From assembly GCA_016708825.1 (NCBI GenBank), contig JADJEZ010000015.1, positions 1-60,229 of the forward strand: a stretch of 60,229 nt of DNA, given 5' to 3'. This document shows positions 35,841 through 46,499 of this stretch, piece after piece. The position numbers and the translations under genes were made by a program. Within the stretch, counting starts at the first letter, position 1; every line of letters begins with the position of its first letter. The notes under the pieces were generated by a model that was given only the letters and a program-made list of their open reading frames with translations, ran no database searches and was not told where the DNA came from. This stretch comes from Betaproteobacteria bacterium (GTDB lineage Bacteria > Pseudomonadota > Gammaproteobacteria > Burkholderiales > Usitatibacteraceae).

Positions 35841-36706
35841 CTAGCCCTGCGCGGGCGCGGCGACGGTGGTGCGCAGCATGGCGACGCCCTCGAGCGCGCA
35901 CTCGATCACGTCGCCGGGCTTGAGCACCGCCGCGTCGGTGCCGCAGGCGAAGGCGCCCGTCGAGAACAGGTCGCCGGGCTCGAGACGCCGGCCCCGCGTT
36001 GCCCGCTCGAGGACCTCTCCGAGCGTGCACACCTGGTCGCGCGTGTTCACGCGCAGGAACTCTCGCCGTTGACCGTCGCGATCACCCAGAGGTCCGCGGG
36101 ATCGGCGATCTCGTCCATGGTGACGATCTCGGGGCCGATGGTGCCGGGAGCTTGCGCCTTGCCCGGCGCCCGCCGTCCGCCGAAGCGATTCAGGAGCGTC
36201 ACCCCCGCCACGTAATCCAGGGCATCGTCCGCTTCGACGTTCTCGGCGGTGCGGCCCACCACGTAGACCAGTTCCGCTCCGAAGCCGTGACGGGACGTGC
36301 CGGCGGGAATGGCCAGCTTCGCATCGTGGCCGGCGAAGCCCGAAGCGGTCATCTCGAAGTCCGCGGGCTCCGGCGAGGCCTTTCCGGCCGGTTCGCCGGC
36401 CTGCGGGCGGCAATTGCCCTCCAGCCCGAGGATCGACTTCACCTCGGGAATCGGCGGCAGGAAGCGGATCGCCCGCTCCTCGTACATCGCCTGCGTGAGG
36501 GGCCGCGCATCCGTGGTGGCGGCCTTGGCGAGCGCCTGGACGCGGGAAAGCGCGCCACGCCCCGCAATGAGCAGGGCCTGCAGGGACGAAGGCAGCGGCT
36601 CGCCCTTGACGCGCGATGCGGCCTCGATGTCGAGCACCCGATGCCCGACGCGAACGCCGACGCGAACGGCGCCGGCCGGCCCGACGCTGTAGGTAACCAG
36701 TCTCAT
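35841..36706 (-). CDS. Fumarylacetoacetate hydrolase family protein; frame break near 36060
   Basis: 288 or so residues. Metal-dependent hydrolase/decarboxylase fold used in aromatic degradation and oxaloacetate handling. It begins MRLVTYSVGPAGAVRVG, with the family strands FGAELVYVVGRTAENV and YVAGVTLLNRF. At TVNGE one base is missing; the next frame continues FLRVNTRDQVCTLGEVLERA and GDLFSTGAFACGTDA, ending with the usual KPGDVIECALEGV. The metal-ligand Glu pattern is less regular than in true FahA, so the exact reaction is open. Converges with the SDR gene. Confidence 0.83.
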
Positions 36707-36794
36707 GGGGATTTCCCGCTGCGGTTTCTGGACAAGTGCATGGCTCTTTCGCCGTCCCATTGTGTTCCCCGAACGGGGACCGGGCAAGGCGCGC

Positions 36795-37739
36795 TCATCT
36801 GGGGGGCGCGGAGAGGCCCAGGGCCCACACCAGCGCGGAGAAGGTGAGGAAGGCGAGCGCGGTGGTCACGAGGATCGCCGCGGAGACGCGCCCCGCGTCG
36901 GCCTGGTGGCGCTGCGCGAAGATGAACACCCAGCCCGCGGAGGGCAGGGCCGCGGCCAGCGTGGCCACGAGCGTGGCGAAAGGGTCCACCCCGGCCAGCC
37001 ACAGAACGGCCGCCACGACCAGCGGGTGCACGAGGAGCTTCACGGCGACCGGCAGGGCGACGATGGGCGAGCGCAGCGGCGCGTCGGGCCGCACCAGCGA
37101 CACGCCGATGGCGAAGAGCGCGCAGGGGCCGGCCGCGTTGGCGAGGAGCCGCACCATCTCGTCCAGCGGCGTCCACAGCCGCCACGTGAAGTACGAGAAT
37201 GCGGCGCCCACCGTCATCGCCACCAGCATGGGGTTGGCGAGCACGCGCAGGGCGATGTCGCGCAGGCCGTGCCGCCGGTCCTCCTCGCTCGCCGGATCGA
37301 GGTGGGCGATGGCGAGCCCGACGGTGGCGAGCACCGCGAGATCACCCACGATCGCGACGATGGTGGGCGCCGCCGCGCGCTCGCCCAGGAGTGCGACGAG
37401 TAGCGGCACGCCCAGGAAGCCCAGGTTTCCCACGCCGCCCGCGAGCCCCATGAACGCCGCATCGCGCAGCCGCAGGCCGAGGCGCCGCGCGGCCCACACG
37501 GTGGCGAGGACGACCGTCACTCCCGCCGCCGTCCACGCCAGGAAAAGCGGCACGTTGGCGATCTCGCCGAATGCCGTGAGGGAGGCGAACCGGAAGAGCA
37601 TCGCCGGCACGGCGAAGTAGAGGAGGAACCCGTTGAACGCGGGCACGGCTTCCGGCGGCACCCAGCGGCGGCTCGCGGCGACGTAGCCGGCGAGGATGAG
37701 CGCGAAGAACGGGACGGTGATGGTGAGGATGGTGTGCAT
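36795..37739 (-). CDS. AEC-family transporter (auxin efflux carrier type)
   Basis: 314 residues with ten predicted membrane helices in two five-helix halves and Pro-broken crossing helices (NLGFLGVPLLVALLG, PSAGWVFIFAQRH), as in MdcF and YfdV. AEC proteins export or import small organic acids. ATG 37739 starts directly with the first helix. The divergent neighbour at 37788 is an omega-transaminase, with only 48 bases between, so joint control is likely and the carried molecule may be an amino acid or keto acid; this is inference. Confidence 0.88.
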   Translation of the reverse strand: MHTILTITVPFFALILAGYVAASRRWVPPEAVPAFNGFLLYFAVPAMLFRFASLTAFGEIANVPLFLAWTAAGVTVVLATVWAARRLGLRLRDAAFMGLAGGVGNLGFLGVPLLVALLGERAAAPTIVAIVGDLAVLATVGLAIAHLDPASEEDRRHGLRDIALRVLANPMLVAMTVGAAFSYFTWRLWTPLDEMVRLLANAAGPCALFAIGVSLVRPDAPLRSPIVALPVAVKLLVHPLVVAAVLWLAGVDPFATLVATLAAALPSAGWVFIFAQRHQADAGRVSAAILVTTALAFLTFSALVWALGLSAPPR

Positions 37740-37787
37740 GGGAGCAGAATACGGGTTTTCCACCCACGGCCCGATCCGGGCACCGCC

Positions 37788-39125
37788 ATGACGATCCCTT
37801 CCGACCAGCTCCACCTCGACCCCGACCAGCTCGACGCCTACTGGATGCCCTTCACCGCCAATCGCCAGTTCAAGGCGGCGCCCCGCATGGTGGCGAAGGC
37901 CGAGGGCATGCATTACTGGACGCCGGAGGGACGGCGCATCCTCGACGGATTCGCGGGCCTGTGGTGCTGCAACGCCGGCCACAACCGCAAGCCGATCGTG
38001 GAGGCGATCCAGAAGCAGGCGGCGACGATGGACTACGCGCCCACGTTCCAGGTCGCGCAGCCGCTCGCCTTCGAGCTCGCCAACCGCATCGTGGACATCG
38101 CGCCCGAGGGCATGGAGCACGTGTTCTTCTGCAACTCCGGTTCGGAGGCGGTGGACACGGCGCTCAAGATCGCGCTCGCCTGGCACCGCGTGCGCGGCGA
38201 CGGCGGGCGGACGCGCCTGATCGGCCGCGAGCGCGGCTACCACGGCGTGGGCTTCGGCGGGATATCGGTGGGCGGCATCGTCGCCAACCGCAAGATGTTC
38301 GGCGCGATGCTCGCGGGCGTCGATCACCTGCCGCACACGCACTCGCTCGAGCACAATGCCTACACCCGCGGCGAGCCGCAGTGGGGCGCGCACCTCGCCG
38401 ACGAACTCGAGCGCCTGGTCGCGCTGCACGACGCCTCCACCATCGCCGCGGTGATCGTCGAGCCGATGGCCGGCTCCACGGGCGTGCTCATGCCGCCGGT
38501 CGGGTACCTGAAGCGGCTGCGCGAGATCACGAAGAAGCACGGCATCCTCCTCATCTTCGACGAGGTGATCACCGCCTTCGGGCGCCTGGGCGGGGCATTT
38601 TCCGCCGACGTCTACGGGGTCGTCCCCGACATGATCACCTTCGCCAAGGGCGTGACCTCGGGCACCGTTCCCATGGGCGGCGTGCTCGTCTCGAACGCGG
38701 TCCACGACGCCTTCATGACCGGCCCGCCGGGGGCGATCGAGATCTTCCACGGCTACACCTACTCCGCGCACGTGCTCGCCTGCGCCGCGGGCGTGGCGAC
38801 ACTGCAGCTCTACCGGGACGAGGACCTCTTCGCGCGCGCGCGGAAGATGGCGCCCGTGCTGGAGAAGGCGCTGCATTCCCTCAAGGGCACGCGGCACGTG
38901 ATCGACATTCGCAACGGCGGCCTGGTGGGGGCCGTGGAACTCGAGCCGCGCGCGGGCGCGCCGGGGACGCGCACCTACGACACCTACGTCGGCTGCTGGG
39001 AGAAGGGGCTCCTCGTGCGCCAGGCCGGCGAGATCATCTGCTTCGCCCCGGCGCTCATCGTCGAGGAATCCCACATCGCCGAGATGGTCGACACGCTTCG
39101 CGCCGTGCTTGCGCGCGTCGACTGA
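37788..39125 (+). CDS. Omega-amino acid:pyruvate aminotransferase (class III)
   Basis: PLP enzyme of 445 residues close to beta-alanine:pyruvate transaminases. DAYWMPFTANRQFK and RRILDGFAGLWCCNAGHNR are hallmark N-terminal stretches. FCNSGSEAVDTALKIA binds the phosphate, IVEPMAGSTGV and LLIFDEVITAFGRLG bring the PLP-N1 Asp, and the Schiff-base Lys lies in MITFAKGVTSG. The ATG at 37788 keeps the family N terminus; a longer form from 37734 adds unlikely residues. It may feed malonic semialdehyde metabolism. The cNMP-binding and UbiA genes follow within 12 bases. Confidence 0.92.
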   Translation: MTIPSDQLHLDPDQLDAYWMPFTANRQFKAAPRMVAKAEGMHYWTPEGRRILDGFAGLWCCNAGHNRKPIVEAIQKQAATMDYAPTFQVAQPLAFELANRIVDIAPEGMEHVFFCNSGSEAVDTALKIALAWHRVRGDGGRTRLIGRERGYHGVGFGGISVGGIVANRKMFGAMLAGVDHLPHTHSLEHNAYTRGEPQWGAHLADELERLVALHDASTIAAVIVEPMAGSTGVLMPPVGYLKRLREITKKHGILLIFDEVITAFGRLGGAFSADVYGVVPDMITFAKGVTSGTVPMGGVLVSNAVHDAFMTGPPGAIEIFHGYTYSAHVLACAAGVATLQLYRDEDLFARARKMAPVLEKALHSLKGTRHVIDIRNGGLVGAVELEPRAGAPGTRTYDTYVGCWEKGLLVRQAGEIICFAPALIVEESHIAEMVDTLRAVLARVD

Positions 39126-39135
39126 GCGCCCGTCC

Positions 39136-39492
39136 ATGTCGAGCCTTGCCCTGTTCAGGAACGAGAGCGACACCCACGCCGTCGCGGCCGGCGAGACCAT
39201 CTTCCTCGAAGGCGACGAGGGCCGCGTCATGTACGTGGTCCTCGAGGGATCGGTGCGGCTTTCGGTCACCGGCCGCACCCTCGAGAAGGTGGTGAAGGGC
39301 GGGGTGTTCGGCGAGATGGCCCTGATCGACGCCGGGCCGCGCAGCGCGACGGCGACCGCGATCACGGCCTGCACGCTGGCTCCCGTGACCGCGCAGCGCT
39401 TCAAGGCCCTGGTGAAGGCGGAACCCGACTTCGCCGTCGAGATCATGCGCGTGATGGCCGCCCGCCTGCGGAGCATGGACCGCCGGCTCTAG
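39136..39492 (+). CDS. Stand-alone cyclic-nucleotide-binding domain protein
   Basis: 118 residues, a single cNMP-binding domain (Crp fold) with VAAGETIFLEGDEGRVMYVV and the phosphate cassette GGVFGEMALIDAGPRSATA, in which the Arg that binds the cyclic phosphate is present. There is no helix-turn-helix, so it does not bind DNA by itself and must act on another protein. Its stop is followed after one base by the ATG of the UbiA gene. cAMP, cGMP or c-di-GMP binding cannot be told apart. Confidence 0.85.
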   Translation: MSSLALFRNESDTHAVAAGETIFLEGDEGRVMYVVLEGSVRLSVTGRTLEKVVKGGVFGEMALIDAGPRSATATAITACTLAPVTAQRFKALVKAEPDFAVEIMRVMAARLRSMDRRL

Positions 39493-39493
39493 G

Positions 39494-40413
39494 ATGGGGC
39501 GATACGCGGGCGTGACGCCCGGCGTCGGCGACCTCCTGCGGATCGTCGACATCCGGACCAAGGTGGTGAGCATTTCGTCGCTCCTGGTGGGAAGCGCCTG
39601 GGCGCACGCCAAGGCGCCGGAGCAATTCTCGTGGACGCTCCTCGCGCTCCTGGTCGCGGCCACGCTCGCGATCGACATGGGCACGACGGGTTTCAACAGC
39701 TATTTCGATTTCCGCTCCGGCGTCGACACGCGCGAATCGGACCGCGAACGCTTCAAGGCCCTGGTGCAGAGGGACATCGATCCCCGCGTGGCCCGCGACC
39801 TTTCGGCTGTGCTCTTCGCGCTCGCCGTGCCCCTCGGCCTTGCCATCGGCGCGCGCGCGGGCTGGGGCGTGGTCGCCGCGGGCGCGCTGGGCATGCTCCT
39901 CGGCTATCTCTACTCCGGCGGGCCGCACCCGATCTCGCGCACGCCTGTCGGCGAGTTCTTCGCGGGCGGGCTCCTGGGCGGCGTGCTGGTCACGGTCGCC
40001 GCCTGCGTGCACACGCAGCGCCTGGACGCGGCCACGGTGCTCCTGGGTCTTCCCGCCTCGCTCATCATCGCGGCGATCCTGTCGACCAACAATGCCTGCG
40101 ACAGGGTGGGAGATGCGCGCGCGGGCGGCGCACGCTCGCGATCGTCCTCGGCCCGGAACGCGCGCACCTTCCCGTCTTCGCGCTCGTCGCCGCCGCCTTC
40201 GCCGCCACGGCGATGCTCGCCGTGCTTCGCGTGCTTCCGCCGAAGTCGCTCCTTCCGATGGTCCCGGCGGCGCTCTTCGCCTGGCGCGCCCTCGCGGCCA
40301 TGCAGGCGCGCGGCTTCTCGCACGACTCCAAGCCCGCGAACATGGGCGGGATGTCCCTCGCGTTCGTCGCCTTCACCGCGTGCTTCGTCGCGGCGATCGT
40401 GCTCGCGACCTGA
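39494..40413 (+). CDS. UbiA-family prenyltransferase (MenA-like); frame break near 40128
   Basis: Membrane enzyme joining an isoprenoid tail to an aromatic acceptor. About 305 residues, eight to nine helices. The first Asp-rich loop reads NSYFDFRSGVDT and the second NNACDRVGDARAG, close to MenA in layout. In the second loop one base is missing; the repaired text is RRTLAIVLGPERAHLPVF, after which the last helices run to 40413. The ATG at 39494 lies one base after the cNMP-binding gene. The rest of a menaquinone or ubiquinone pathway is not in the window, so the acceptor is unknown. It converges on the kinase gene. Confidence 0.83.
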
Positions 40414-40421
40414 GGCCCCGC

Positions 40422-41594
40422 TCAGCGCAGGACGATGATCGCGGCGACGATGGTTGCCGCGACGTAACCCGCCACCACCATCGCGAAGGGCAGGTCGATG
40501 CGCAGCCCCGGCCGGCTCGACTTCGTCCCCGGCGGGACGGTAAAGCCCGCCCGCGATCGCGTGGCGTCCGCATCGACGGGAAGGACCGCGAGCCGCGCGA
40601 GGCCCTCCACGCAGTCGAAGCGCGGCGACGGGCGCAGCTCCACCACCTCGCCGCCGTGGTCGATGGCGTGGGCGCCGTGGGAAGCCGCTCCGGTCGCGGC
40701 GAGATCCGGCTGGGTCCCCGAGCCGGCGGATTCGGCGCGGGCGCGCACCGCCGCCTCCGCCTCGAGCACGTCGGGTATCGCGTCGCGCAGGTCCGCGGCG
40801 AACTCCGCGGCATTGCCGTAGCGCTCCTCGGGGTTCTTCTTCAGGGCCCGCGCGAGGATGTAGTCGAGGACCGTGGGCAGGACCGGGTTCACGTGGCTGG
40901 GCGGGACCGCAACACCGTTGACCACCTGGAACATGAGCTGGGTGATGTCGTCGCCCGCGAAGGGCGTGACGCCGGTGAGCATCTCGTAGAGCACCACGCC
41001 CAGGGAGAAGATGTCCGCGCGGTGATCGAAGGGATTGCCGGAGACCTGCTCCGGCGCCATGTAGCGCGGCGAGCCCAGCAGCATCCCCGTGGCGGTCTTC
41101 ACCGCCGGGTCCCGCAGCCTCGCGATGCCGAAGTCCATGATCTTCACGCGGCCGTCGGAGAGGATCATGACGTTGCCGGGCTTCACGTCGCGGTGGATCA
41201 CGCCGCGCTCGTGCGCGATGGCGAGCGCCTCGGCCACCTGGGCCGCGATCTCCACCGCCTCCGAGGGCGCCAGCGCGCCGCCGCGGATGAGGTCGCGAAG
41301 CTCTCTCCCGTCCAGGAGCTCCATCGCGATGAAGGCGACGTCCTCCTCGCGGCCCACGTCGTAGATCGTGATGATCGACGGGTGCCCGATGCCGCCCGCC
41401 GCGCGCGCCTCCTGCAGGAAGCGCGCCTCGAAATGCGCCCGCTCCTCCTGCGTGCCGGTGAGCGTGACCGTCTTGATCGCGACGGCCCGGCCGAGCGCGG
41501 GATCCTCCGCGCGGTAGACCACGCCCATCGCACCGCGCCCGAGTTCGCCCAGGACGCGGAAGCGGCCGAATTTCTCCGGTTGCGGTGCGGTCAT
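40422..41594 (-). CDS. Membrane-bound Ser/Thr protein kinase (PknB type)
   Basis: 390 residues. Complete Hanks-type kinase domain (about 10-275): Gly loop GRGAMGVVY, Lys41 (VAIK), catalytic loop IHRDVKPGN, DFG in IMDFGIARL, and APE as MAPEQVSG. A cytoplasmic linker (275-365) and one C-terminal helix (LPFAMVVAGYVAATIVAAII) tether it with almost nothing outside, so it senses an internal or membrane signal. It begins two bases after the stop of the cyclase/PEGA gene; the two are one operon and probably one pathway. Confidence 0.92.
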   Translation of the reverse strand: MTAPQPEKFGRFRVLGELGRGAMGVVYRAEDPALGRAVAIKTVTLTGTQEERAHFEARFLQEARAAGGIGHPSIITIYDVGREEDVAFIAMELLDGRELRDLIRGGALAPSEAVEIAAQVAEALAIAHERGVIHRDVKPGNVMILSDGRVKIMDFGIARLRDPAVKTATGMLLGSPRYMAPEQVSGNPFDHRADIFSLGVVLYEMLTGVTPFAGDDITQLMFQVVNGVAVPPSHVNPVLPTVLDYILARALKKNPEERYGNAAEFAADLRDAIPDVLEAEAAVRARAESAGSGTQPDLAATGAASHGAHAIDHGGEVVELRPSPRFDCVEGLARLAVLPVDADATRSRAGFTVPPGTKSSRPGLRIDLPFAMVVAGYVAATIVAAIIVLR

Positions 41595-41596
41595 GG

Positions 41597-42487
41597 TCAG
41601 AACCCCAGCTGCCGGCGCAGGTCGCGCCAGAACCCGCCGGGCTTCGGCGGCGTGCGCTCGGCGGTAAACGTGTGCGTGACGGTCATGCGCTCGCCCGGTT
41701 CGAGGTTCACCCTGACGTCGAAAGGCGGCGCGTTCCCGTGGCGCACCTGCACGTGGTGCCTGCCGGCGGGCAGTTCCACCTCCCGCAGCGGCGGCGACCG
41801 GCCGTGGGAGAAGCCGTCGATCACCACGTCGCCGCGCGGCTTCACGTCGAACTCGACCACGGCGGGGCGCGGCGGGAAGTACCTCCGGTTCACCTCGCGC
41901 CCCGCGATGCCCAGCAGCAGGATGGCGAGGATGCCGGAGAGCGCGTACGCGGCCAGGCGGTCGCGGCGCGCGACGCGGCGCTGCGGATCGGGCGTGTAGA
42001 AGGAGTGCAACCGCACGCGGGCGTCGGTGTACTCCCCCGCCGGCGAGAGCTCCGCGGCGCGATCCCGTCGCGTGACCTCGAGCATCTTCGCGAACGGCGC
42101 GGTGACGAGGAGGCGCTCGGCGGTGGCGAAACCCGCGGCCGCGGCCGCGGCCGAAAGCCCGTCGCCGAACACGAGGCCGCCGGCGTCCCGCGCGGTGACC
42201 GCGATCGGCCCGTGATTCACGCCGACCTGGAGCGGCGCTTCGCCCTCGCCCGCGCGCAGCGACTGCGCGAGGTCGAGCGTGCGGACCGGCTCCCCGAAGA
42301 GCACCAGCGCGATGCCGTCGCTCGCATCGAGGACGATCCAGTCGGCGGCGGGAATGCCCGCGAGGGCGGTGCGCACGCGCGCCTCGAGCCTCTCCTTCAG
42401 GTTCGCCTGCTCGACGACGGTACGCTCGTCGAAGCGCGCGATCTTCAGGAAGGCGACGTTGGCGAATACGGGCGAAGGTGTGCGCAT
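41597..42487 (-). CDS. Cyclase-like domain plus membrane helix plus PEGA domain
   Basis: 296 residues. The first 165 resemble a class III nucleotidyl cyclase (VAFLKIARFDERT; VLDASDGIALVLFGEP; VGVNHGPIAVT), but the first metal Asp of the family is Lys here (FLKIARF), so catalysis is doubtful. One membrane helix (about 188-205) follows, then a PEGA domain (about 215-280; VVIDGFSHGRSPPLREVELPAGRH) that normally lies outside. A membrane-spanning sensor that delivers a surface signal to the following kinase is the simplest reading. First gene of the operon; a TACAAT lies 26 bases before the start. Confidence 0.8.
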   Translation of the reverse strand: MRTPSPVFANVAFLKIARFDERTVVEQANLKERLEARVRTALAGIPAADWIVLDASDGIALVLFGEPVRTLDLAQSLRAGEGEAPLQVGVNHGPIAVTARDAGGLVFGDGLSAAAAAAGFATAERLLVTAPFAKMLEVTRRDRAAELSPAGEYTDARVRLHSFYTPDPQRRVARRDRLAAYALSGILAILLLGIAGREVNRRYFPPRPAVVEFDVKPRGDVVIDGFSHGRSPPLREVELPAGRHHVQVRHGNAPPFDVRVNLEPGERMTVTHTFTAERTPPKPGGFWRDLRRQLGF

Positions 42488-42513
42488 GCGGCGGAGGCCG
42501 TGGTTATGCGCGC

Positions 42514-42519
42514 ATTGTA
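42514..42519 (-). promoter_or_regulatory. -10-like TACAAT for the cyclase/PEGA-kinase operon
   Basis: Minus-strand GCTACAATGCGCGC, 26 bases before the ATG at 42487, between this operon and the ettA stop at 42581. No -35 visible. Confidence 0.4.
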
Positions 42520-42580
42520 GCCGCCCGCCACGTTGGCGCCCGCACGGGGTCGCCCCGGTGCCGGGACGGCCGCGGCGGCG

Positions 42581-44246
<1,666 letters not shown>

Positions 44247-44662
44247 GGCGATTCTCTCTGGCGATCGAAGCGGGGAAGCGAAGCCCGTCATTCTAACCGA
44301 CCGGGGGTTCCCGAGCGACCGCGCGGGAGCGAGGCCGCCCATTGCCGGCGCCCGAAAATGCAGGCCTCGCATTTGTCAAGGGCCCGATGCGCGCGCGGAA
44401 AAAAAGAGGAACTCCCGCATCTCCTGCGTTGTCTAATGGATTGACTTCCCCAGAACCTCGACCGCGTTGCCACGGGCATGCACCTGCCCCGATCGGCGAT
44501 GCGAAAGGCCTGCACGCAGCATCGGCAGGTTGCGGCACCGGCGCCCCGACATCGCGCGCGGCGCCAATCCGGGCCCGGCACCGCCGGGCGAGCAAAGCGC
44601 ATGCGGCCGCGCCCCATCGCGGCACGCGGCGAAATTTCCACCCGTGAAAAGGAGAGCCCACG
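44247..44662. other. 416-base intergenic region
   Basis: It separates the divergent ettA and zinc-ribbon genes. TAGAAT on the minus strand (44295-44290) fits an ettA -10. A TTGACT at 44441-44446 on the plus strand has no -10 partner. GGCCCGGCACCGCCGGGC-type inverted repeats occur near 44574-44590. The short open stretches here have no supported protein, so I see no gene. Confidence 0.5.
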
Positions 44663-45274
44663 ATGAAGAACCCCGATCCCGGAACCACTGGCCAGCCCCG
44701 CGCCCGCGCCGCCAAGGCGATCCGCAAGCCGCGCACCGACGCCGATGCGCGGGCGCTCGCCCGCATCCGCACCGCCGCCGCCATCGTCCGCCACCGGCAG
44801 GAGGCGCTCTACGACCGGCTCGCGGACCGCTTCCGGCTCGCCTTCGAGCAGGGACAGGACAGGAGCCGCGCGGGCATGGGCGAAGCCGCGGAGCAAGCGC
44901 GCAAGCAGCTCACCGCGGTGGGCGCGCTCACGCAGCCGCAGGGCGAGCGCCTCAAGGTGCTCCTGCTGCGCGACCTCGATCGCACGGCGGCGCAGTTTCG
45001 CAATGCCCGCGGCTCGGCGACCGAGCAGCTGCTGCTCGCCGAACCCGAATCCGGCGCCCTCACCTCGCTCGCGATCGTCCTCGAGTCCGCCGGCGACGCG
45101 ATCCACGACCCGGACCTGAACGCCGACGAGTCCCTCGTCTACAAGACGGGCGAGGTCACGAGCGCGGGCACGCTCACGTGCACGAAGTGCGGAACCGCGC
45201 TCTGCTTCAAGCGCACCGGGACCGTGCCCCCGTGCCCGACCTGCTCGCTCACGGAATTCCGCAAGGGCTACTAG
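44663..45274 (+). CDS. Zinc-ribbon protein of the YbeL/DUF1451 type
   Basis: 203 residues. A basic N-terminal stretch and a long helical part (about 25-145, RHRQEALYDRLADRFRLAFE) with coiled-coil character, then a C-terminal zinc ribbon CTKCGTALCFK...PPCPTCSLTEF. E. coli YbeL has this layout; its function is unknown. Shine-Dalgarno AAGGAGA, eight bases before the ATG. A universal-stress gene begins 17 bases later, which suggests a stress setting. Confidence 0.8.
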   Translation: MKNPDPGTTGQPRARAAKAIRKPRTDADARALARIRTAAAIVRHRQEALYDRLADRFRLAFEQGQDRSRAGMGEAAEQARKQLTAVGALTQPQGERLKVLLLRDLDRTAAQFRNARGSATEQLLLAEPESGALTSLAIVLESAGDAIHDPDLNADESLVYKTGEVTSAGTLTCTKCGTALCFKRTGTVPPCPTCSLTEFRKGY

Positions 45275-45290
45275 CTCGCGGCGCAACGCC

Positions 45291-45740
45291 ATGTTCCAGC
45301 GGATCCTCGTGCCCACGGACGGTTCCCGCGGCGCCCGCCATGCCATGGAGATCGCCGCGGGGCTCGCGCGCCTGTGCGGGGCGAACGTGATTTCCCTGCA
45401 CGTCATCGCGCCCGCGGCGGCGGAGACTTCCTACCTGGGGCTGGGCGTGATCGGCGCCCCGGTTTCCGTCGGCGGCCTCGCGGAACCGGTGCCCGCGGAG
45501 CGCGACCCGGCGCTCATCGAGGCGAAGCTGGTCGCGGAGGGCGCCGGAGTCTCCATCGAGCCGAGGCAGGTCTACGCGCCGCAGGCGGCGAGTGCTATTC
45601 TCGATCTCGCCGAAAGCGAGAAATGCGATCTCATCGTCATGGCCTCGAACGGTTATGGGGACCTGCTCTCGCTCATCACCGGCAGCATTACCGCGCGCGT
45701 GGTGTCGGGCTGCGACCTGCCCGTGCTCGTGGTCCACTGA
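45291..45740 (+). CDS. Universal stress protein (UspA family)
   Basis: 149 residues, complete Usp fold: MFQRILVPTDGSRGARHAMEI at the N terminus and IVMASNGYGDLLSLITGSIT, which keeps a G-x-G...GS form of the ATP-loop, so nucleotide binding is possible. An insert of about 20 residues (YLGLGVIGAPVSVGGLAEPV) after the second strand is longer than usual. It follows the zinc-ribbon gene at 17 bases and precedes the GNAT gene at 13 bases. Confidence 0.9.
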   Translation: MFQRILVPTDGSRGARHAMEIAAGLARLCGANVISLHVIAPAAAETSYLGLGVIGAPVSVGGLAEPVPAERDPALIEAKLVAEGAGVSIEPRQVYAPQAASAILDLAESEKCDLIVMASNGYGDLLSLITGSITARVVSGCDLPVLVVH

Positions 45741-45752
45741 CGAGGGAGAATC

Positions 45753-46499
45753 ATGTCCACCCAGGATGACAGCCCGCCGGCCAGGCCGCGCGCCGGCACC
45801 ACGATCGCCGATGTCTGGCGGTCGGGAGGGGCCACGTCGGCGGTGTCGCCGCTCGCGGTCCGCCAGACGCGCCCCGAGGACTTCGCGGCGATCCGCGACC
45901 TGCAGCGCGCGGCCTACCCGGAGATCGAGCCCTGGTCGGACGAGCAGTTCGCCTCCCAGCTGGAGCAGTTCCCGGAGGGGCAGATGGTCGCCGAGCAGAA
46001 CGGGCGCGTGATCGGCGCCTCTTCCTCGCTGATCGTGCTCTGGAACGACTACGGCATGGACCACACCTGGAAGACGATCACCGGAGACGGCTACTTCAAC
46101 ACCCACGACCCCTCGGGGCTCACGCTCTACGGCGCAGAGGTCGTCGTGAGCGCGAAGCGCCGCGGCCACGGCATCGGCCGGGCGCTCTACAAGGCGCGCC
46201 GCCGGCTCTGCGAGGCGCTCAACCTGCGGCGCATCATCGCCGCCGGCCGGATGCCGGGATACCGCAAGGTGCGCGACGTGATGTCGGCGGAGCTCTACGC
46301 CATGCGCGTGGTCTGGGGCGACATTCCGGACCCCGTGCTGCGCTTCCAGATGTCGCAGGGTTTCCATTACTGCGGCGTGGTCCACAATTACCTGCCCGAG
46401 GATGCGCCTTCCTGCGGAAACGCCGCGCTCATCGTCTGGATCAATTCGCGTTACGCGCCCCCGCGTCCCGCCGCCGAGGTTTCCAAGGAGATCCCATGA
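45753..46499 (+). CDS. GNAT N-acetyltransferase paired with a nitrilase-family hydrolase
   Basis: 248 residues. A roughly 30-residue disordered start, then a GNAT domain (about 33-225): VRQTRPEDFAAIRDLQRA at the start and VVVSAKRRGHGIGRALYKARR as the acetyl-CoA pyrophosphate loop (Q/RxxGxG/A). An extended stretch (MDHTWKTITGDGYFNTHDP) between strands resembles the acyltransferase half of fused GNAT/carbon-nitrogen hydrolase proteins such as Bacillus YhcX. Here the two halves are separate genes whose ends overlap as ATGA, which supports a shared task on one amide/amine substrate. Confidence 0.87.
   Translation: MSTQDDSPPARPRAGTTIADVWRSGGATSAVSPLAVRQTRPEDFAAIRDLQRAAYPEIEPWSDEQFASQLEQFPEGQMVAEQNGRVIGASSSLIVLWNDYGMDHTWKTITGDGYFNTHDPSGLTLYGAEVVVSAKRRGHGIGRALYKARRRLCEALNLRRIIAAGRMPGYRKVRDVMSAELYAMRVVWGDIPDPVLRFQMSQGFHYCGVVHNYLPEDAPSCGNAALIVWINSRYAPPRPAAEVSKEIP

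Noticed and set aside
36795..39476. A minus-strand open frame of almost 900 codons covering the AEC carrier and the transaminase locus
   Set aside because: The carrier begins at 37739. The preceding codons are antisense to the omega-transaminase, whose motifs on the plus strand are unmistakable.
44441..44446. TTGACT as a -35 box for the zinc-ribbon gene
   Set aside because: No -10-like hexamer lies 15-19 bases downstream; the following sequence is GC-rich.
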